A DNA stretch of 64,000 nt from Microbacterium hatanonis (GCF_008017415.1 NZ_VRSV01000002.1:1302001-1366000), one strand, 5' to 3'. Positions 34,083 through 43,113 are shown, counted from the first letter of the stretch. Numbers and translations are program-made. Notes: generated by a model from the letters alone, not told the origin.

Positions 34083-35066
34083 ATGACCGCTCCCCACTCA
34101 CCGTCCCCGTACTCCGGGCCCCCCGCTCCGGCGGACCACGAAGGCACGCCACGTCCGCAGCTGCTGCGCTGGGCGATCTGGGTCGCGATCTTCGCGCTCA
34201 TCGCCGCGGCCATCGTCTGCGTCGTCTGGGTGCTCGTCGGTCCCGAGAACGGGCTCATCGGGCGTGCGTTCCTCACGATCCTGCTGCTGGCGGCCTTCGC
34301 CGGCGTGGCGATCCTCGAGACGCATCTCGCTCCGCGCCGACCCGACTGGTTCGCGCTGACGAGCATGGTCGTCTGGGTCGTCACGCTGCTGCTCGGCGCG
34401 TTCCTCATCTGGATGCCGGTCGACCCCTTCGACTACACGGGCGGCTTCGGGCGCTTCGTGTCGTTCCTCGCGATCATCCTGGTGCTGCAGCTGGCCGTGC
34501 TCCACGTGCGCCTGTTCGCCAAGGCGATGGCGCGCAACAGCACCGGGTTCACCCGCGCCACCGGCTTCATCACCATCGGCCTCGTCGCCGTCCTCGCGGT
34601 GCTGCTCGTGCTGCCGCTCACCTTCCACGAGTTCATCGACTTCCACGACCTGTACTGGCGCATAGTGGTCGCCGTGACCATCCTCGCCGCGGTCGGCACC
34701 GCGCTGGTGCCCCTCGTGAACGCGCTGTTCGCGCCCAAGCGCGAGCGTCCGGTGCCCGATGCGTCCGGATACGCACCGGTCGCGCAGGCGCCCGGGTACG
34801 CCCCCGGCTACCCGCAGCAGCAGCAGACTGCGGGCTACGCGCATCCCGCCCAGCCGGCCGCGCAGCCGTGGCCGACCTACGCCGACGGGGTCACTCCGCT
34901 CCCGGTGCTGCCTGACGGCTCGCCCGACTGGAACGCGTACTACACCGGCCAGCCGAGCCAGCCCGCTCCGCAGCATCCGCCCGTCGACCAGCAGGCGCCG
35001 CAGCCGCCCGCACCGCCGGCCGGCTACCAGGGCTTCCCGCCGCCGCCCCCGATGCCCCCGAGCTGA
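34083..35066 (+). CDS. Putative multi-pass membrane protein with Pro/Gln-rich tail
   Basis: The 327-residue protein has about six hydrophobic segments between residues 32 and 222, then a long disordered Pro/Gln/Tyr/Ala-rich C-terminus (residues about 235-327) with repeated GYAP-like motifs. I do not recognise a family. Prolyl-rich tails of this type are common on actinobacterial envelope proteins. ATG 34083 has a GGAGGAGG ribosome-binding site. Confidence 0.65.
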   Translation: MTAPHSPSPYSGPPAPADHEGTPRPQLLRWAIWVAIFALIAAAIVCVVWVLVGPENGLIGRAFLTILLLAAFAGVAILETHLAPRRPDWFALTSMVVWVVTLLLGAFLIWMPVDPFDYTGGFGRFVSFLAIILVLQLAVLHVRLFAKAMARNSTGFTRATGFITIGLVAVLAVLLVLPLTFHEFIDFHDLYWRIVVAVTILAAVGTALVPLVNALFAPKRERPVPDASGYAPVAQAPGYAPGYPQQQQTAGYAHPAQPAAQPWPTYADGVTPLPVLPDGSPDWNAYYTGQPSQPAPQHPPVDQQAPQPPAPPAGYQGFPPPPPMPPS

Positions 35067-35078
35067 CCCGTCGTTCCT

Positions 35079-35134
35079 GAGATGCCCCGATCCGGGCCCA
35101 CCGCCGTGTGGGAGGCCCCGGGTCGGGACATCTC
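35079..35134. terminator. Bidirectional terminator between membrane protein and flavoprotein genes
   Basis: GAGATG at 35079-35084 pairs with CATCTC at 35129-35134, continuing inward through GC-rich complementary stretches with two mismatches. The flanking genes converge on it. Confidence 0.75.
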
Positions 35135-35139
35135 GCGCA

Positions 35140-36750
35140 TCAGGCGCCGAGGAGCTCCAGGGCGGCCATCGCCGCATTGTGTCCGCCGATGCCGCTGACC
35201 GCACCTCCGCGGCGGGCCGACGACCCGCACAGCAGCACGCGCTCGTGTCCGCTGTCGACGCCCCAGCGGGCCGCCGGGCGGTCGAGGTCGTCGTCGTCGT
35301 CGGCCCATGGCCACGAGAGCGGGCCGTGGAAGATGTCGCCCCCGACCATCCCGAGCGACCGTTCGAGGTCGGCGGTCGTGCGCGCCTCGATGCACGGCGT
35401 GCCGTCGGGCGCCTCGTAGACGACATCGGCGATGGGCTCGGCCAGCACCGAGTCCAGCGAGCGCTGCGCTGCGGCCAGCAGGGCGGCGCGGCTCGCCGCA
35501 GCATCCGTCCCCTCGACCAGCCGGTGCGGAACCTGCAGCCCGAACAGGGTCAGGGTCTGAGCGCCCTCGGCGCGCAGCTCCGGGCCGAGGATCGAGGGGT
35601 CGGTGAGCGAGTGGCAGTAGATCTCGGCCGGGAGCGGTGACGGCACGCGCCCGGCCACGGCCTGTGCGTAGGCCGTGTCGAGCTGGGTCATCGTCTCGTT
35701 GACGTGGAACGTGCCGGCAAACGCCGCCTCGGGGGCGACCGTCTCGTCATGCAGGCGGGGGAGCCGGCGCAGCAGCATGTTGACCTTGACCTGCGCGCCC
35801 TCGGCGACCGGGGGCGCGGGGGTCGGCGGGGGAGTGACGTGGGCGGCGGCGCCGGCGGCCAGCAGCCGTTCGAGCACGTCGCGCCCGACGCCGCTGAGCA
35901 CGAGGCGTCCGCGCAGCACCTCGGGATCGCGGCCCCCGACGTGCACCTCGCCGTCGGGGGTCACCGAGGTCACGTCGGCGTTCACCCGCACCTCGGCGCC
36001 GGCCTCGCGCGCGGCGCGTTCGAGTTCGGCCGAGACGCGTCCCATGCCGCCGACGGGCACGTCCCAGTCGCCCGTGCCGCCCCCGATCACGTGGTAGAGG
36101 AAGCACCGGTTCTGGGCGAGAGAGGGGTCGTCGGCCGATGCGAAGGTGCCGATGAGCCCGTCGGTGAGTGCGATGCCGCGGACGAGGTCCGACTCCAGCG
36201 AGCGCCGCAGCGCCGTGCCCAACGGGCGCTCGACGACGTCGGTCCACAGGGCGTCGTCGCCGAGCCGCTCGCGCATGGCCGCCGCAGTCGTGAGGGGTTC
36301 GGTCATCGACGGGAAGATCGTGCGCGCGAGCGGCCCCATCCGCGACGTGAACGCCGCGTAGCGGGCGGCCTCGTCGGGGTCACCGACGGTGCGCGCGAAA
36401 GAGGCCTCGGTGGCCGCCGCATCCGCCGTGTCGACGAGGATCCCGCGGCTCGGGTCGGCCGGGTCGGGCGTGTACGACGAGAACCGTCGGCGTCGCAGAT
36501 CGATGCGCAGGCCGAGGTCGTCGACGATGCGGCGGGGGAGCAGGCTCACAAGGTACGAGTAACGCGACAGCGACGCATCCACGCCGGCCCACGGGCGCTC
36601 CGACACCGCGGCCCCGCCGACGGCGCCGAGGCGCTCGAGCACGACGACGCTGCGCCCCGCCCGCGCGAGGTACGCGGCGGCGACGAGCGCGTTGTGGCCC
36701 CCTCCGACGATGACCACGTCGTGCGTGCGGGAGAAGGGTGCGCGGCTCAT
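35140..36750 (-). CDS. Phytoene desaturase-like FAD oxidoreductase (PYROXD2-like)
   Basis: The 536-residue protein has an N-terminal FAD-binding motif VVIVGGGHNALVAAAYLARAG and VLERLGAVGGAA, and the C-terminal GSSARRGGAVSGIGGHNAA motif of the CrtI/PYROXD2 group. The VGGMGRVSAELERAA region is the conserved central part. It is probably an amine- or carotenoid-type oxidoreductase; there are no crtB/crtE neighbours, so a carotenoid role is unproven. ATG 36750 has TAGCGT 6 nt upstream. Confidence 0.85.
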   Translation of the reverse strand: MSRAPFSRTHDVVIVGGGHNALVAAAYLARAGRSVVVLERLGAVGGAAVSERPWAGVDASLSRYSYLVSLLPRRIVDDLGLRIDLRRRRFSSYTPDPADPSRGILVDTADAAATEASFARTVGDPDEAARYAAFTSRMGPLARTIFPSMTEPLTTAAAMRERLGDDALWTDVVERPLGTALRRSLESDLVRGIALTDGLIGTFASADDPSLAQNRCFLYHVIGGGTGDWDVPVGGMGRVSAELERAAREAGAEVRVNADVTSVTPDGEVHVGGRDPEVLRGRLVLSGVGRDVLERLLAAGAAAHVTPPPTPAPPVAEGAQVKVNMLLRRLPRLHDETVAPEAAFAGTFHVNETMTQLDTAYAQAVAGRVPSPLPAEIYCHSLTDPSILGPELRAEGAQTLTLFGLQVPHRLVEGTDAAASRAALLAAAQRSLDSVLAEPIADVVYEAPDGTPCIEARTTADLERSLGMVGGDIFHGPLSWPWADDDDDLDRPAARWGVDSGHERVLLCGSSARRGGAVSGIGGHNAAMAALELLGA

Positions 36751-36756
36751 GCCTCC

Positions 36757-36762
36757 ACGCTA
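36757..36762 (-). promoter_or_regulatory. Leaderless -10 element of the flavoprotein gene
   Basis: TAGCGT on the minus strand, then GGAGGC and ATG. The same 15-nt arrangement occurs before the divergent phosphatase. Confidence 0.45.
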
Positions 36763-36862
36763 CCGACCTCGCCCGCCGGGGTTCACGGCTTGCGAGGCAG
36801 CCGTCGGTCGGAGCGAGCCGGGCACGGGGAGGAGGGGCGAGGACGGATGCTGCGCGCCGCAC

Positions 36863-36868
36863 TAGCGT
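36863..36868 (+). promoter_or_regulatory. Leaderless -10 element of the inositol monophosphatase gene
   Basis: TAGCGT then GGAGGC and ATG 36875. The GGAGG could also serve as a ribosome-binding site if transcription starts further upstream. Confidence 0.4.
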
Positions 36869-36874
36869 GGAGGC

Positions 36875-37684
36875 ATGACCTCTCCGAGCGAGCTGCTGAG
36901 CCTGGCCGTCGACATCGCCCTCGAAGCGGGAGAGCTGGCGCACCGCCGCCGCACCGAGGGCGTCACGATCGCAGCGACGAAGTCGGCGCTCGCCGACATC
37001 GTCACCGAGGCCGATCGGGAGGTCGAGACGCTCGTGCGCGACCGTATCGCCGCAGCGCGTCCCGACGACGGGTTCCTCGGCGAGGAGGGCGGTGCGGGGC
37101 GTGGCAGCACGGGGATCACCTGGGTGGTCGATCCGATCGACGGCACCGTGAACTACGCGTACGGCATCCCGGCCTGGGCCGTGAGCATCGCCGCCGTCGA
37201 GGTGGCCGACGGCGACGGCGAGCCCGACACGGCGACCTGGACCGCCCTCGCCGGCGTCGTCTACAACCCCGTCGTCGGAGAGCTCTTCCGCGCCTCGCGC
37301 GGCGGCGGCGCCTGGCTCGGTGAGCATCGACTGCACGTGAACGACGAGGTGGGCCCGGCCGGCGCGCTGCTGGCGACCGGCTTCGGCTACGACCCCGCCA
37401 CCCACGCCGCGGCGCTCGAGCAGCAGGCGCGCATCATGCCCATCGCGCGCGATATCCGTCGGATCGGTGCGGCCTCGCTCGACATCGCGTACGTCGCCGC
37501 GGGACGGCTGGACGGGTACTACGAGCGAGGGCTGCAGCCCTGGGACCACGCGGCGGCCACCCTGCTCGTCACCGAGGCCGGTGGCGTCGCGGCGGGCGCT
37601 CCGGGCGGTGCGCCGGGTCGAGAGATGACGATCGTCGCCGGACCGGGGCTTTTCCCGCGGCTCGACGCCCTGATCGACTATTGA
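36875..37684 (+). CDS. Inositol monophosphatase family protein
   Basis: The 269-residue protein has the lithium-sensitive phosphatase motifs: FLGEEGG, WVVDPIDGTVNYAYG with metal-binding Asp residues and a C-terminal LQPWDHAAATLLVTEAGG. Members dephosphorylate inositol, histidinol or sugar phosphates. The gene diverges from the CrtI-like flavoprotein. A TAGCGT -10 precedes its ATG by 6 nt. Confidence 0.9.
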   Translation: MTSPSELLSLAVDIALEAGELAHRRRTEGVTIAATKSALADIVTEADREVETLVRDRIAAARPDDGFLGEEGGAGRGSTGITWVVDPIDGTVNYAYGIPAWAVSIAAVEVADGDGEPDTATWTALAGVVYNPVVGELFRASRGGGAWLGEHRLHVNDEVGPAGALLATGFGYDPATHAAALEQQARIMPIARDIRRIGAASLDIAYVAAGRLDGYYERGLQPWDHAAATLLVTEAGGVAAGAPGGAPGREMTIVAGPGLFPRLDALIDY

Positions 37685-37735
37685 GCCCGTCGGTCGGGGT
37701 CGCCCACATGGCATTCCCAGGGCGTCCCATGTAGT

Positions 37736-37753
37736 GTTTACCCGATCGTTATC
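37736..37753 (+). promoter_or_regulatory. Direct repeat resembling an MtrA-type box
   Basis: GTTTAC and GTTATC separated by 6 bp, about 80 bp upstream of the M23 peptidase. The spacing resembles the GT-rich direct repeats bound by MtrA, a response regulator known to control cell-wall hydrolases in actinobacteria. The match is imperfect. Confidence 0.3.
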
Positions 37754-37833
37754 TTCGTCGCCCGAACGGCGGAGACGCCCCGAAAAGCCCGATTCCGTCG
37801 CGCCTGCGACACGACCCGAGAGCACTCTGCGCG

Positions 37834-39162
37834 TTGTCCGAAACCCCCGAAGTCGAGCCCGCTCGCACGCGACGGTCGACTCGCCCCTCCGCGGCGCCCG
37901 CCGCCGAGCCGCGGCAGCTGACTCGAGCCGAGCTGCGGCGTCTCGCCCAGGGCGCTCCTGCGGCTGAGACCGCGATCGAGCCTCGACCCGCCGTCTCCGC
38001 TCCCGCGCGCCGCCGTGCGCGTCCCGCCGCCGACGTCCCCGCCGCATCCGTTCCCGTCTCGGAGGCCGTCGTCGCCACGGTCGAGCCGACGCCCACCCTG
38101 CTGCCGACGTCGCCGATCGTCCTGCCCGCTGCGTCGCGCCGCTCACGTGTGCGCCCTCCTCGTGAGACCCCCGCGGTCTTCGAACTCCTGACGCCGGGTG
38201 ATGCGTCCAACGGCCCGATCGCCTTCGCCGCCGCCGCGGCCGACGAGGCGCTCGCCGCCGACACCGCCTCGGCCGAGGCCGCCGCCGATGCCCGGGCGCA
38301 GGAAGCGCTCGACGAGTTCGAGGCCGCTGCACGCCTGTTCGCCTTCACCGGCGAGACCCCCGTGCAGGTCGCCGCCGAGGCGCTCGCCGATGATGCTCCC
38401 GCCGAGGCCCCGCACGTGCCCGCACGTCGTCAGGGCCTCTTGTCGTTCAAGCGCGTCGCGACCGCCTCCTTCTCGGTCGGCGTCTTCGGCGTCGTGGGGC
38501 TCATGGCCGTCGGTATGACGACACCGGTCGGAGCTGTCGCTGCGGCTCAGGGATCGTCGTCTACGAGCACGAACCTCCTCGTGGCCTCGGACGTCGCGAG
38601 CGAGCCGGGCGAGATTCAGGCGTATGTCGCCCCCGCCGACGTGCAGGCCGGTGCGCTGGAGCGCACCGACGGGTACGAGGCCGCGTCGATGGCCAAGATC
38701 GCCGCCGACTCGGGCATCACGAACTTCTCCGACTTCTTCGTCAACGATCCGACGGCTGCCATCCAGTGGCCGTTCTCGGTGGGCGTGCCGATCAGCTACG
38801 GCTTCGGCATGCGCTCGGGCACGATGCACGAGGGCGCCGACTTCGTGCCGGGTGCCGGCTCGCCGGTGCAGGCGATCGCCGACGGCACGGTGCGGATCGC
38901 GACCGAGTCGGGCGGCGCCTACGGCGTCACGGTGGTCATCGACCACATCATCGACGGCGAACTCGTCTCGAGCCGTTACGCCCACATGCAGTACGGGTCG
39001 CTCAAGGTCTCGGCGGGCGAGAAGGTCACCGTCGGAACCGTCATCGGCAACACCGGCAACACGGGCCGTTCGTTCGGCGCGCACACGCACTTCGAGATCC
39101 TGGCGGGCGGCACGACCGCCATCGACCCGATCCCGTGGCTCCGGGAGCACACCGGAGGCTGA
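37834..39162 (+). CDS. M23 family metallopeptidase (LytM-type) with membrane anchor
   Basis: The 442-residue protein has a long Arg/Ala/Pro-rich cytosolic region, one hydrophobic segment near residues 207-232, an extracytoplasmic linker and a C-terminal LytM domain with zinc ligands in MHEGADF (H-x3-D) and HTHFE (HxH). It should cut peptidoglycan cross-bridges. The start is uncertain: TTG 37834 gives the frame used here, with only a weak ribosome-binding site. The protein is followed by two tRNA genes. Confidence 0.82.
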   Translation: MSETPEVEPARTRRSTRPSAAPAAEPRQLTRAELRRLAQGAPAAETAIEPRPAVSAPARRRARPAADVPAASVPVSEAVVATVEPTPTLLPTSPIVLPAASRRSRVRPPRETPAVFELLTPGDASNGPIAFAAAAADEALAADTASAEAAADARAQEALDEFEAAARLFAFTGETPVQVAAEALADDAPAEAPHVPARRQGLLSFKRVATASFSVGVFGVVGLMAVGMTTPVGAVAAAQGSSSTSTNLLVASDVASEPGEIQAYVAPADVQAGALERTDGYEAASMAKIAADSGITNFSDFFVNDPTAAIQWPFSVGVPISYGFGMRSGTMHEGADFVPGAGSPVQAIADGTVRIATESGGAYGVTVVIDHIIDGELVSSRYAHMQYGSLKVSAGEKVTVGTVIGNTGNTGRSFGAHTHFEILAGGTTAIDPIPWLREHTGG

Positions 39163-39226
39163 CACGATTTCTTGAGGATGCCGGGGCTCTGGTATTCTCT
39201 TCTAGTTGCCCAGCATCGCTGGGTAC

Positions 39227-39298
<72 letters not shown>

Positions 39299-39332
39299 CG
39301 AAGCATCCACGTCACTCCACCGGATGCTGTGC

Positions 39333-39406
39333 GGCGGGGTAGCTCAGTTGGTGAGAGCGCACGACTCATAATCGTGAGGTCGCGGGTTCAAGCCCCGCTC
39401 CCGCTA
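39333..39406 (+). tRNA. tRNA-Met (CAT), elongator type
   Basis: The anticodon arm CACGA-CTCATAA-TCGTG carries CAT. The acceptor GGCGGGG pairs with TCCCGCT through two wobble pairs. It lacks the three G-C pairs of an initiator anticodon stem. Lysidine-modified tRNA-Ile2 is a remote alternative. Confidence 0.92.
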
Positions 39407-39412
39407 CCGCGA

Positions 39413-39438
39413 AAAGCGCCCCTGTGAAGGGGCGCTTT
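39413..39438 (+). terminator. Terminator after the tRNA pair
   Basis: AAAGCGCCCC and GGGGCGCTTT around a TGTGAA loop, a perfect 10-bp stem followed by a T-containing tract. Confidence 0.85.
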
Positions 39439-39613
39439 CCTGTTTGTGCTCCGTGCTGCGTCGATCTCGACGGCGGTCTTCGCCGTAGGCGATGGCGCCG
39501 AGGTAGGACGATATTGCGAGGATCGTCCTACGTTCGCGCCGTTTCCTACGTTGGGAACGACGGGCGGATGCCGCGCGAGAGACCCGCTCTGCGGAACGTG
39601 ACGAGAGCCGCGC

Positions 39614-40948
39614 TCAGCCGAGCTCGTCGGGATGCGTCAGCCGCCACCACTCGCTCGGGGGCTTGATCTCGCCCTGGATCGTCACGGGGGCGGTGGCGGT
39701 GTGCGGCCCGGCGGTCCACGTGACGGTGCCGACGACTTCGCCGTCCTCGTAGGTGACGGGTGCCGTCGTATTCATCGCGACCGTGATCGGCGTGTCCGAC
39801 CACGTGAAGATCGATGCGTCCTCGGCGATGACCATCCGTGCCGACGACCCCCACGCGGTGGTGAGCGAACCGACCTGCTCGCCGGCCGTGGCGACCGGCA
39901 CGGTGTGGAATCCGCTGCGGAGGCTCTCGAGCGTCGCGACCACGCTCTCGTTGATCGCGGCAGTGGAGTAGCCGCCGAGGGCGACACCCGTCACGCTGAG
40001 CGGCGCGGCCGCGCCGACATCGAGGCTCGCCGTGTACAGGAGGTTGTAGGTGCCCTCGCCGAGGTTCCCCGTCTTCAGGCCGGTGATCCCGGCGGTACCG
40101 ATCAGGCCGTTCGTGTTGCGGACGGTGCCCGCACCGCCCAGAGTGATCGCCGGAGTCGCGGCGATCCGCGCGATGACGGGGTTCGCCGCGGCGATCTTGC
40201 CGAGGGCGAGCAGGTCGGTCGGCGTGCTCGTGTTGCGCCGGTCGAGGCCGGTGGGCTCGACGAGGGTCGTGCTGTCGAGGCCGTTCGCGGCGAGCCATCG
40301 CCGTGCGGCGCTGACGAAGGCGCCCTGCGATCCGAATGCCCAGGTCGACACGACTTCGGCGTAGTTGCTCGCCGACGGGATGAGCATCGTCGAGAGCGCG
40401 TCGCGCAACGACATCTCGCTGCCGGTCGGCATCGCAGCGATCGTCGCACCGCGCACGTAGTACTCGTCGTAGAGGTCGTTGTCGGCCTCATCGAAGGTGA
40501 GCGTCGGCCCGACGTCTGTGCCGTCGAGGGGCCATGCCTCGAGTACGACCAGCGCGGTGATGAGCTTGCTGATGCTCGCCATCGGCCGAACCTCGTCGGT
40601 GCCGCTGGTCAACCAGACGCCGCCGGTGTCGGGTCCGAGGTACTCCTCGCCCCCCGAGACGCTGATCGCCGCCGCACCGTCGCGGAGCAGCAGGATCGCG
40701 GCCGGCGCACCGGCGGGAGCGGTCGGCGTCTGCGATGTCACCGTCGGCGAGGCCACCGGCGCGTTCAGGGCCCACCCGACGTATGCCGTCGGGGTGCCGA
40801 TCACGATCGCCAGCACGACCAGGGCGGCGATCAGCCCCCACCGCCGACGTCGGCGTCGACGCCCCGGGTCGACCTCGTCGACGGAGTCCGCGGGATCACG
40901 GCTCCACAGCTCGTCGAGTCCCACCAGTCCGTCTGGTGACGTCGTCAT
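39614..40948 (-). CDS. Membrane-anchored D-alanyl-D-alanine carboxypeptidase-like protein
   Basis: The 444-residue protein has a polyarginine segment and one membrane anchor (about 38-60), then a serine DD-peptidase domain with Ser125-I-S-Lys128 (SxxK) and KTG at 292-294. The second motif appears as PSASN (191-195), where the canonical SxN Asn is shifted or replaced by Ser194, so activity should be tested. A C-terminal beta domain follows. It probably trims peptidoglycan pentapeptides outside the cell. Start ATG 40948 has a GGGGG purine tract upstream. Confidence 0.82.
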   Translation of the reverse strand: MTTSPDGLVGLDELWSRDPADSVDEVDPGRRRRRRRWGLIAALVVLAIVIGTPTAYVGWALNAPVASPTVTSQTPTAPAGAPAAILLLRDGAAAISVSGGEEYLGPDTGGVWLTSGTDEVRPMASISKLITALVVLEAWPLDGTDVGPTLTFDEADNDLYDEYYVRGATIAAMPTGSEMSLRDALSTMLIPSASNYAEVVSTWAFGSQGAFVSAARRWLAANGLDSTTLVEPTGLDRRNTSTPTDLLALGKIAAANPVIARIAATPAITLGGAGTVRNTNGLIGTAGITGLKTGNLGEGTYNLLYTASLDVGAAAPLSVTGVALGGYSTAAINESVVATLESLRSGFHTVPVATAGEQVGSLTTAWGSSARMVIAEDASIFTWSDTPITVAMNTTAPVTYEDGEVVGTVTWTAGPHTATAPVTIQGEIKPPSEWWRLTHPDELG

Positions 40949-41018
40949 CGCGGGCCCCCGTCCGTAATGCTGTGTCCATCATGCACCGCGGTGCGACGGG
41001 GGCGACGGGGCGGATGCT

Positions 41019-41037
41019 GGGAGGCTCTGGCATTACC
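41019..41037 (+). promoter_or_regulatory. Candidate MmyB-type operator upstream of the alcohol dehydrogenase
   Basis: GGGAGGCTCTGGCATTACC, 91 nt upstream of the dehydrogenase start. It matches the element at 43119 at 15 of 19 positions. Confidence 0.45.
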
Positions 41038-41128
41038 CGTCACGCCCGACCCTCCCGTCGCGTCGCGAAACACGATGGACTGACTACCCGCCCGCATCGG
41101 GCGGACCCTCGAAAGAAACGAAGGACTC

Positions 41129-42178
41129 ATGAAGGCCACGTTCATGTACGGAGCCGGCGACGTGCGCGTCGAGACCGTCGCCGACCCGACTATCCAGCAG
41201 CCCACCGATGCGATCGTGCGGGTCGTGCGAGCCTGCGTGTGCGGTTCCGACCTCCACCCCTTCCACTCCATGGAGCAGTCCGACCTGGGCAGGCCCATGG
41301 GGCACGAGCTCATCGGCGTGGTGGAGGAGATCGGTGCAGCCGTCGGCTCGCTGAAGAAGGGCGACTTCGTCGTGGCTCCCTTCGCCTTCAGCGACAACAC
41401 CTGCGCCTTCTGCCGCGACGGGTTCCAGACCTCCTGCCCGCACGGAGGTTTCTACGGGTCGCGCGAGGTGGGCGGGCTCCAGGCCGAGTTCGCCCGTATC
41501 CCGCAGGCCGACGGATCGCTCGTCGTCGTACCCGACGTCGACCCGGGCGCGGCCGATGAGAAGCTGCTCGCGTCGCTGCTGACGCTCTCGGACGTCTACC
41601 TGACCGGCTACCACGCCGCCCACATGGGCCGCGTCGGACCGGGCAAGGTCGTCACGGTCATCGGCGACGGTGCCGTCGGACTGTCGGCGGTGCTCGCCGC
41701 TCGGCAGCTGGGCGCCGAGCAGATCATCCTCATGGGCCGTCATCGGTCCCGCACCGATCTGGGCGTGGAGTTCGGCGCGACCGAGGTCGTGGCTGAACGG
41801 GGGGAGGAGGGGATCTCCCGTGTCATGGATCTCACCCGCGGCGAGGGCAGCCATGTCGTCCTCGAGGCCGTCGGCCACATGCCGGCCTACGAACAGGCTT
41901 ACGGGATCGTCCGTCCGGGCGGCATCATCTCGCGAGTCGGGGTGCCGCAGTACGAGGAGGCGCCGATCGGATTCGGATCGCTCTTCGGCAAGAACGCCAC
42001 CCTGACCGGCGGGCCGGCGCCCGTGCGCGCCTACATGGAGCCGGCGATCCGTCAGGTTCTGACGGGCGAGATCGACCCCGGTCGTGTGTTCGACCGGGTG
42101 GTCGGCATCGACGAGGTGCCCGCGGGCTACGCCGCGATGGATGCGCGCGAGGCGCTGAACGTCATGGTCAAGATGTGA
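41129..42178 (+). CDS. Zinc-dependent alcohol dehydrogenase family protein
   Basis: The 349-residue medium-chain dehydrogenase has the catalytic zinc ligands CGSDLH (Cys38) and GHE, and a Rossmann motif GDGAVGLSAVLAARQLGA. The structural-zinc lobe has only three of four usual cysteines (CAFCRDGFQTSC), so that site may be altered or missing. The substrate is unknown. It sits next to an MmyB-type regulator and shares a promoter element with it. GAAAGAAACGAAGG precedes ATG 41129. Confidence 0.88.
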   Translation: MKATFMYGAGDVRVETVADPTIQQPTDAIVRVVRACVCGSDLHPFHSMEQSDLGRPMGHELIGVVEEIGAAVGSLKKGDFVVAPFAFSDNTCAFCRDGFQTSCPHGGFYGSREVGGLQAEFARIPQADGSLVVVPDVDPGAADEKLLASLLTLSDVYLTGYHAAHMGRVGPGKVVTVIGDGAVGLSAVLAARQLGAEQIILMGRHRSRTDLGVEFGATEVVAERGEEGISRVMDLTRGEGSHVVLEAVGHMPAYEQAYGIVRPGGIISRVGVPQYEEAPIGFGSLFGKNATLTGGPAPVRAYMEPAIRQVLTGEIDPGRVFDRVVGIDEVPAGYAAMDAREALNVMVKM

Positions 42179-42199
42179 GGCCGTCGCGGGCGTCGGGTG

Positions 42200-43087
42200 T
42201 CAGAGGACGGCGGATGCTGCGGAGTCGGCCGCGTTCGCCGCATCCTGGCTCGCAGCCCACGAGGCGAGCATCTTCAGGGCGTCGGCGGTCGGCGACCCCG
42301 CGGGCGCGGTGTAGACGTTCATGACGAGTCCCGGTTCGCTCGGCAGTTCCATCGACTCGTAGTTCAGGTCGAGGTCGCCGACGACGGGGTGATGGAGCCG
42401 CTTGACGCCGCTGCGGTGGTATTTCACATCGCGCGAGGCCCACCGCTGGCGGAACAGCTCGCTCTGGGTCGAGAGCTCGCCCACGAGGCGGATCAGCCCT
42501 TCGTCGTGCGGGGCGCGCCCCGCTTCGAGGCGTAGCATCGCGGCCGCATCGTTCGCGACCTGGTCGTAGTCGCGCCAGAACTCGCGGGCAGCGGGATTCA
42601 AGTACGTGAATCGGGTGGTGTTCACCGGTCGGCGCGGATCATCGAACACGGGGGCGTACAGCGCGCGCCCCATTCGGTTCGCGGCCAGGATGTCGTGCCG
42701 CCCGTTGCGCACCCACGCCGGTGCATCGGCCATGGCATCGAGCACCTGCGCCACCGCCGGCCGCACCTCGACGTGCGTGCGCGCCGCGCGCGTGCGCCCG
42801 GGCCCCGCATTGCGGGCGAGATCGAAGAGGTACTCGCGTTCCGCTTCGTCGAGCTGCAGCGTTCGTGCAAGCGCGTCGAGCACGCTCTCGGAGGCCCCGG
42901 CGAGATTGCCCCGTTCGAGCCGCACGTAGTAGTCGACCGAGACGCCGGTGAGCATCGCGACCTCCTCCCGCCGCAGGCCGCTCACCCGGCGGTTGCCCCC
43001 GTAGGCGGGCAGGCCGGCCTGATCCGGGGAGAGGCGGGCCCGACGGGAGGTGAGGAATTCCCGGACCTCGGCGCGTGCGTCACTCAT
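42200..43087 (-). CDS. Helix-turn-helix regulator with MmyB-like ligand-binding domain
   Basis: The 295-residue protein has an N-terminal XRE-type HTH (RREEVAMLTGVSVDYYVRLERG) with the flanking LSPDQAGLPAYGGNRRVSGL, and a C-terminal MmyB-like PAS-type domain (RHDILAANRMGRALYAP, ending with LNYESMELPSEPGLVMNVYTA). Such regulators control adjacent dehydrogenases and short-chain reductases. A shared sequence element upstream of itself and the alcohol dehydrogenase suggests regulation of both. TACCGT lies 6 nt before ATG 43087. Confidence 0.87.
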   Translation of the reverse strand: MSDARAEVREFLTSRRARLSPDQAGLPAYGGNRRVSGLRREEVAMLTGVSVDYYVRLERGNLAGASESVLDALARTLQLDEAEREYLFDLARNAGPGRTRAARTHVEVRPAVAQVLDAMADAPAWVRNGRHDILAANRMGRALYAPVFDDPRRPVNTTRFTYLNPAAREFWRDYDQVANDAAAMLRLEAGRAPHDEGLIRLVGELSTQSELFRQRWASRDVKYHRSGVKRLHHPVVGDLDLNYESMELPSEPGLVMNVYTAPAGSPTADALKMLASWAASQDAANAADSAASAVL

Positions 43088-43093
43088 CCCTCC

Positions 43094-43099
43094 ACGGTA
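43094..43099 (-). promoter_or_regulatory. Leaderless -10 element of the MmyB-type gene
   Basis: TACCGT on the minus strand, then GGAGGG and ATG 43087. Confidence 0.4.
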
Positions 43100-43113
43100 T
43101 TCCGGAGGGGCCC

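Noticed and set aside
35140..36750. Flavoprotein as part of a carotenoid cluster
   Set aside because: No phytoene synthase, geranylgeranyl synthase or cyclase gene is adjacent, so only the fold-level name is given.
37734..37967. Plus-strand frame of 77 codons overlapping the M23 peptidase start
   Set aside because: It is in another frame, Arg/Ser/Pro-rich, has no ribosome-binding site and overlaps the peptidase.
39333..39406. tRNA-Met as the initiator tRNA
   Set aside because: The anticodon stem lacks the three consecutive G-C pairs of initiator tRNA, so it is called elongator.
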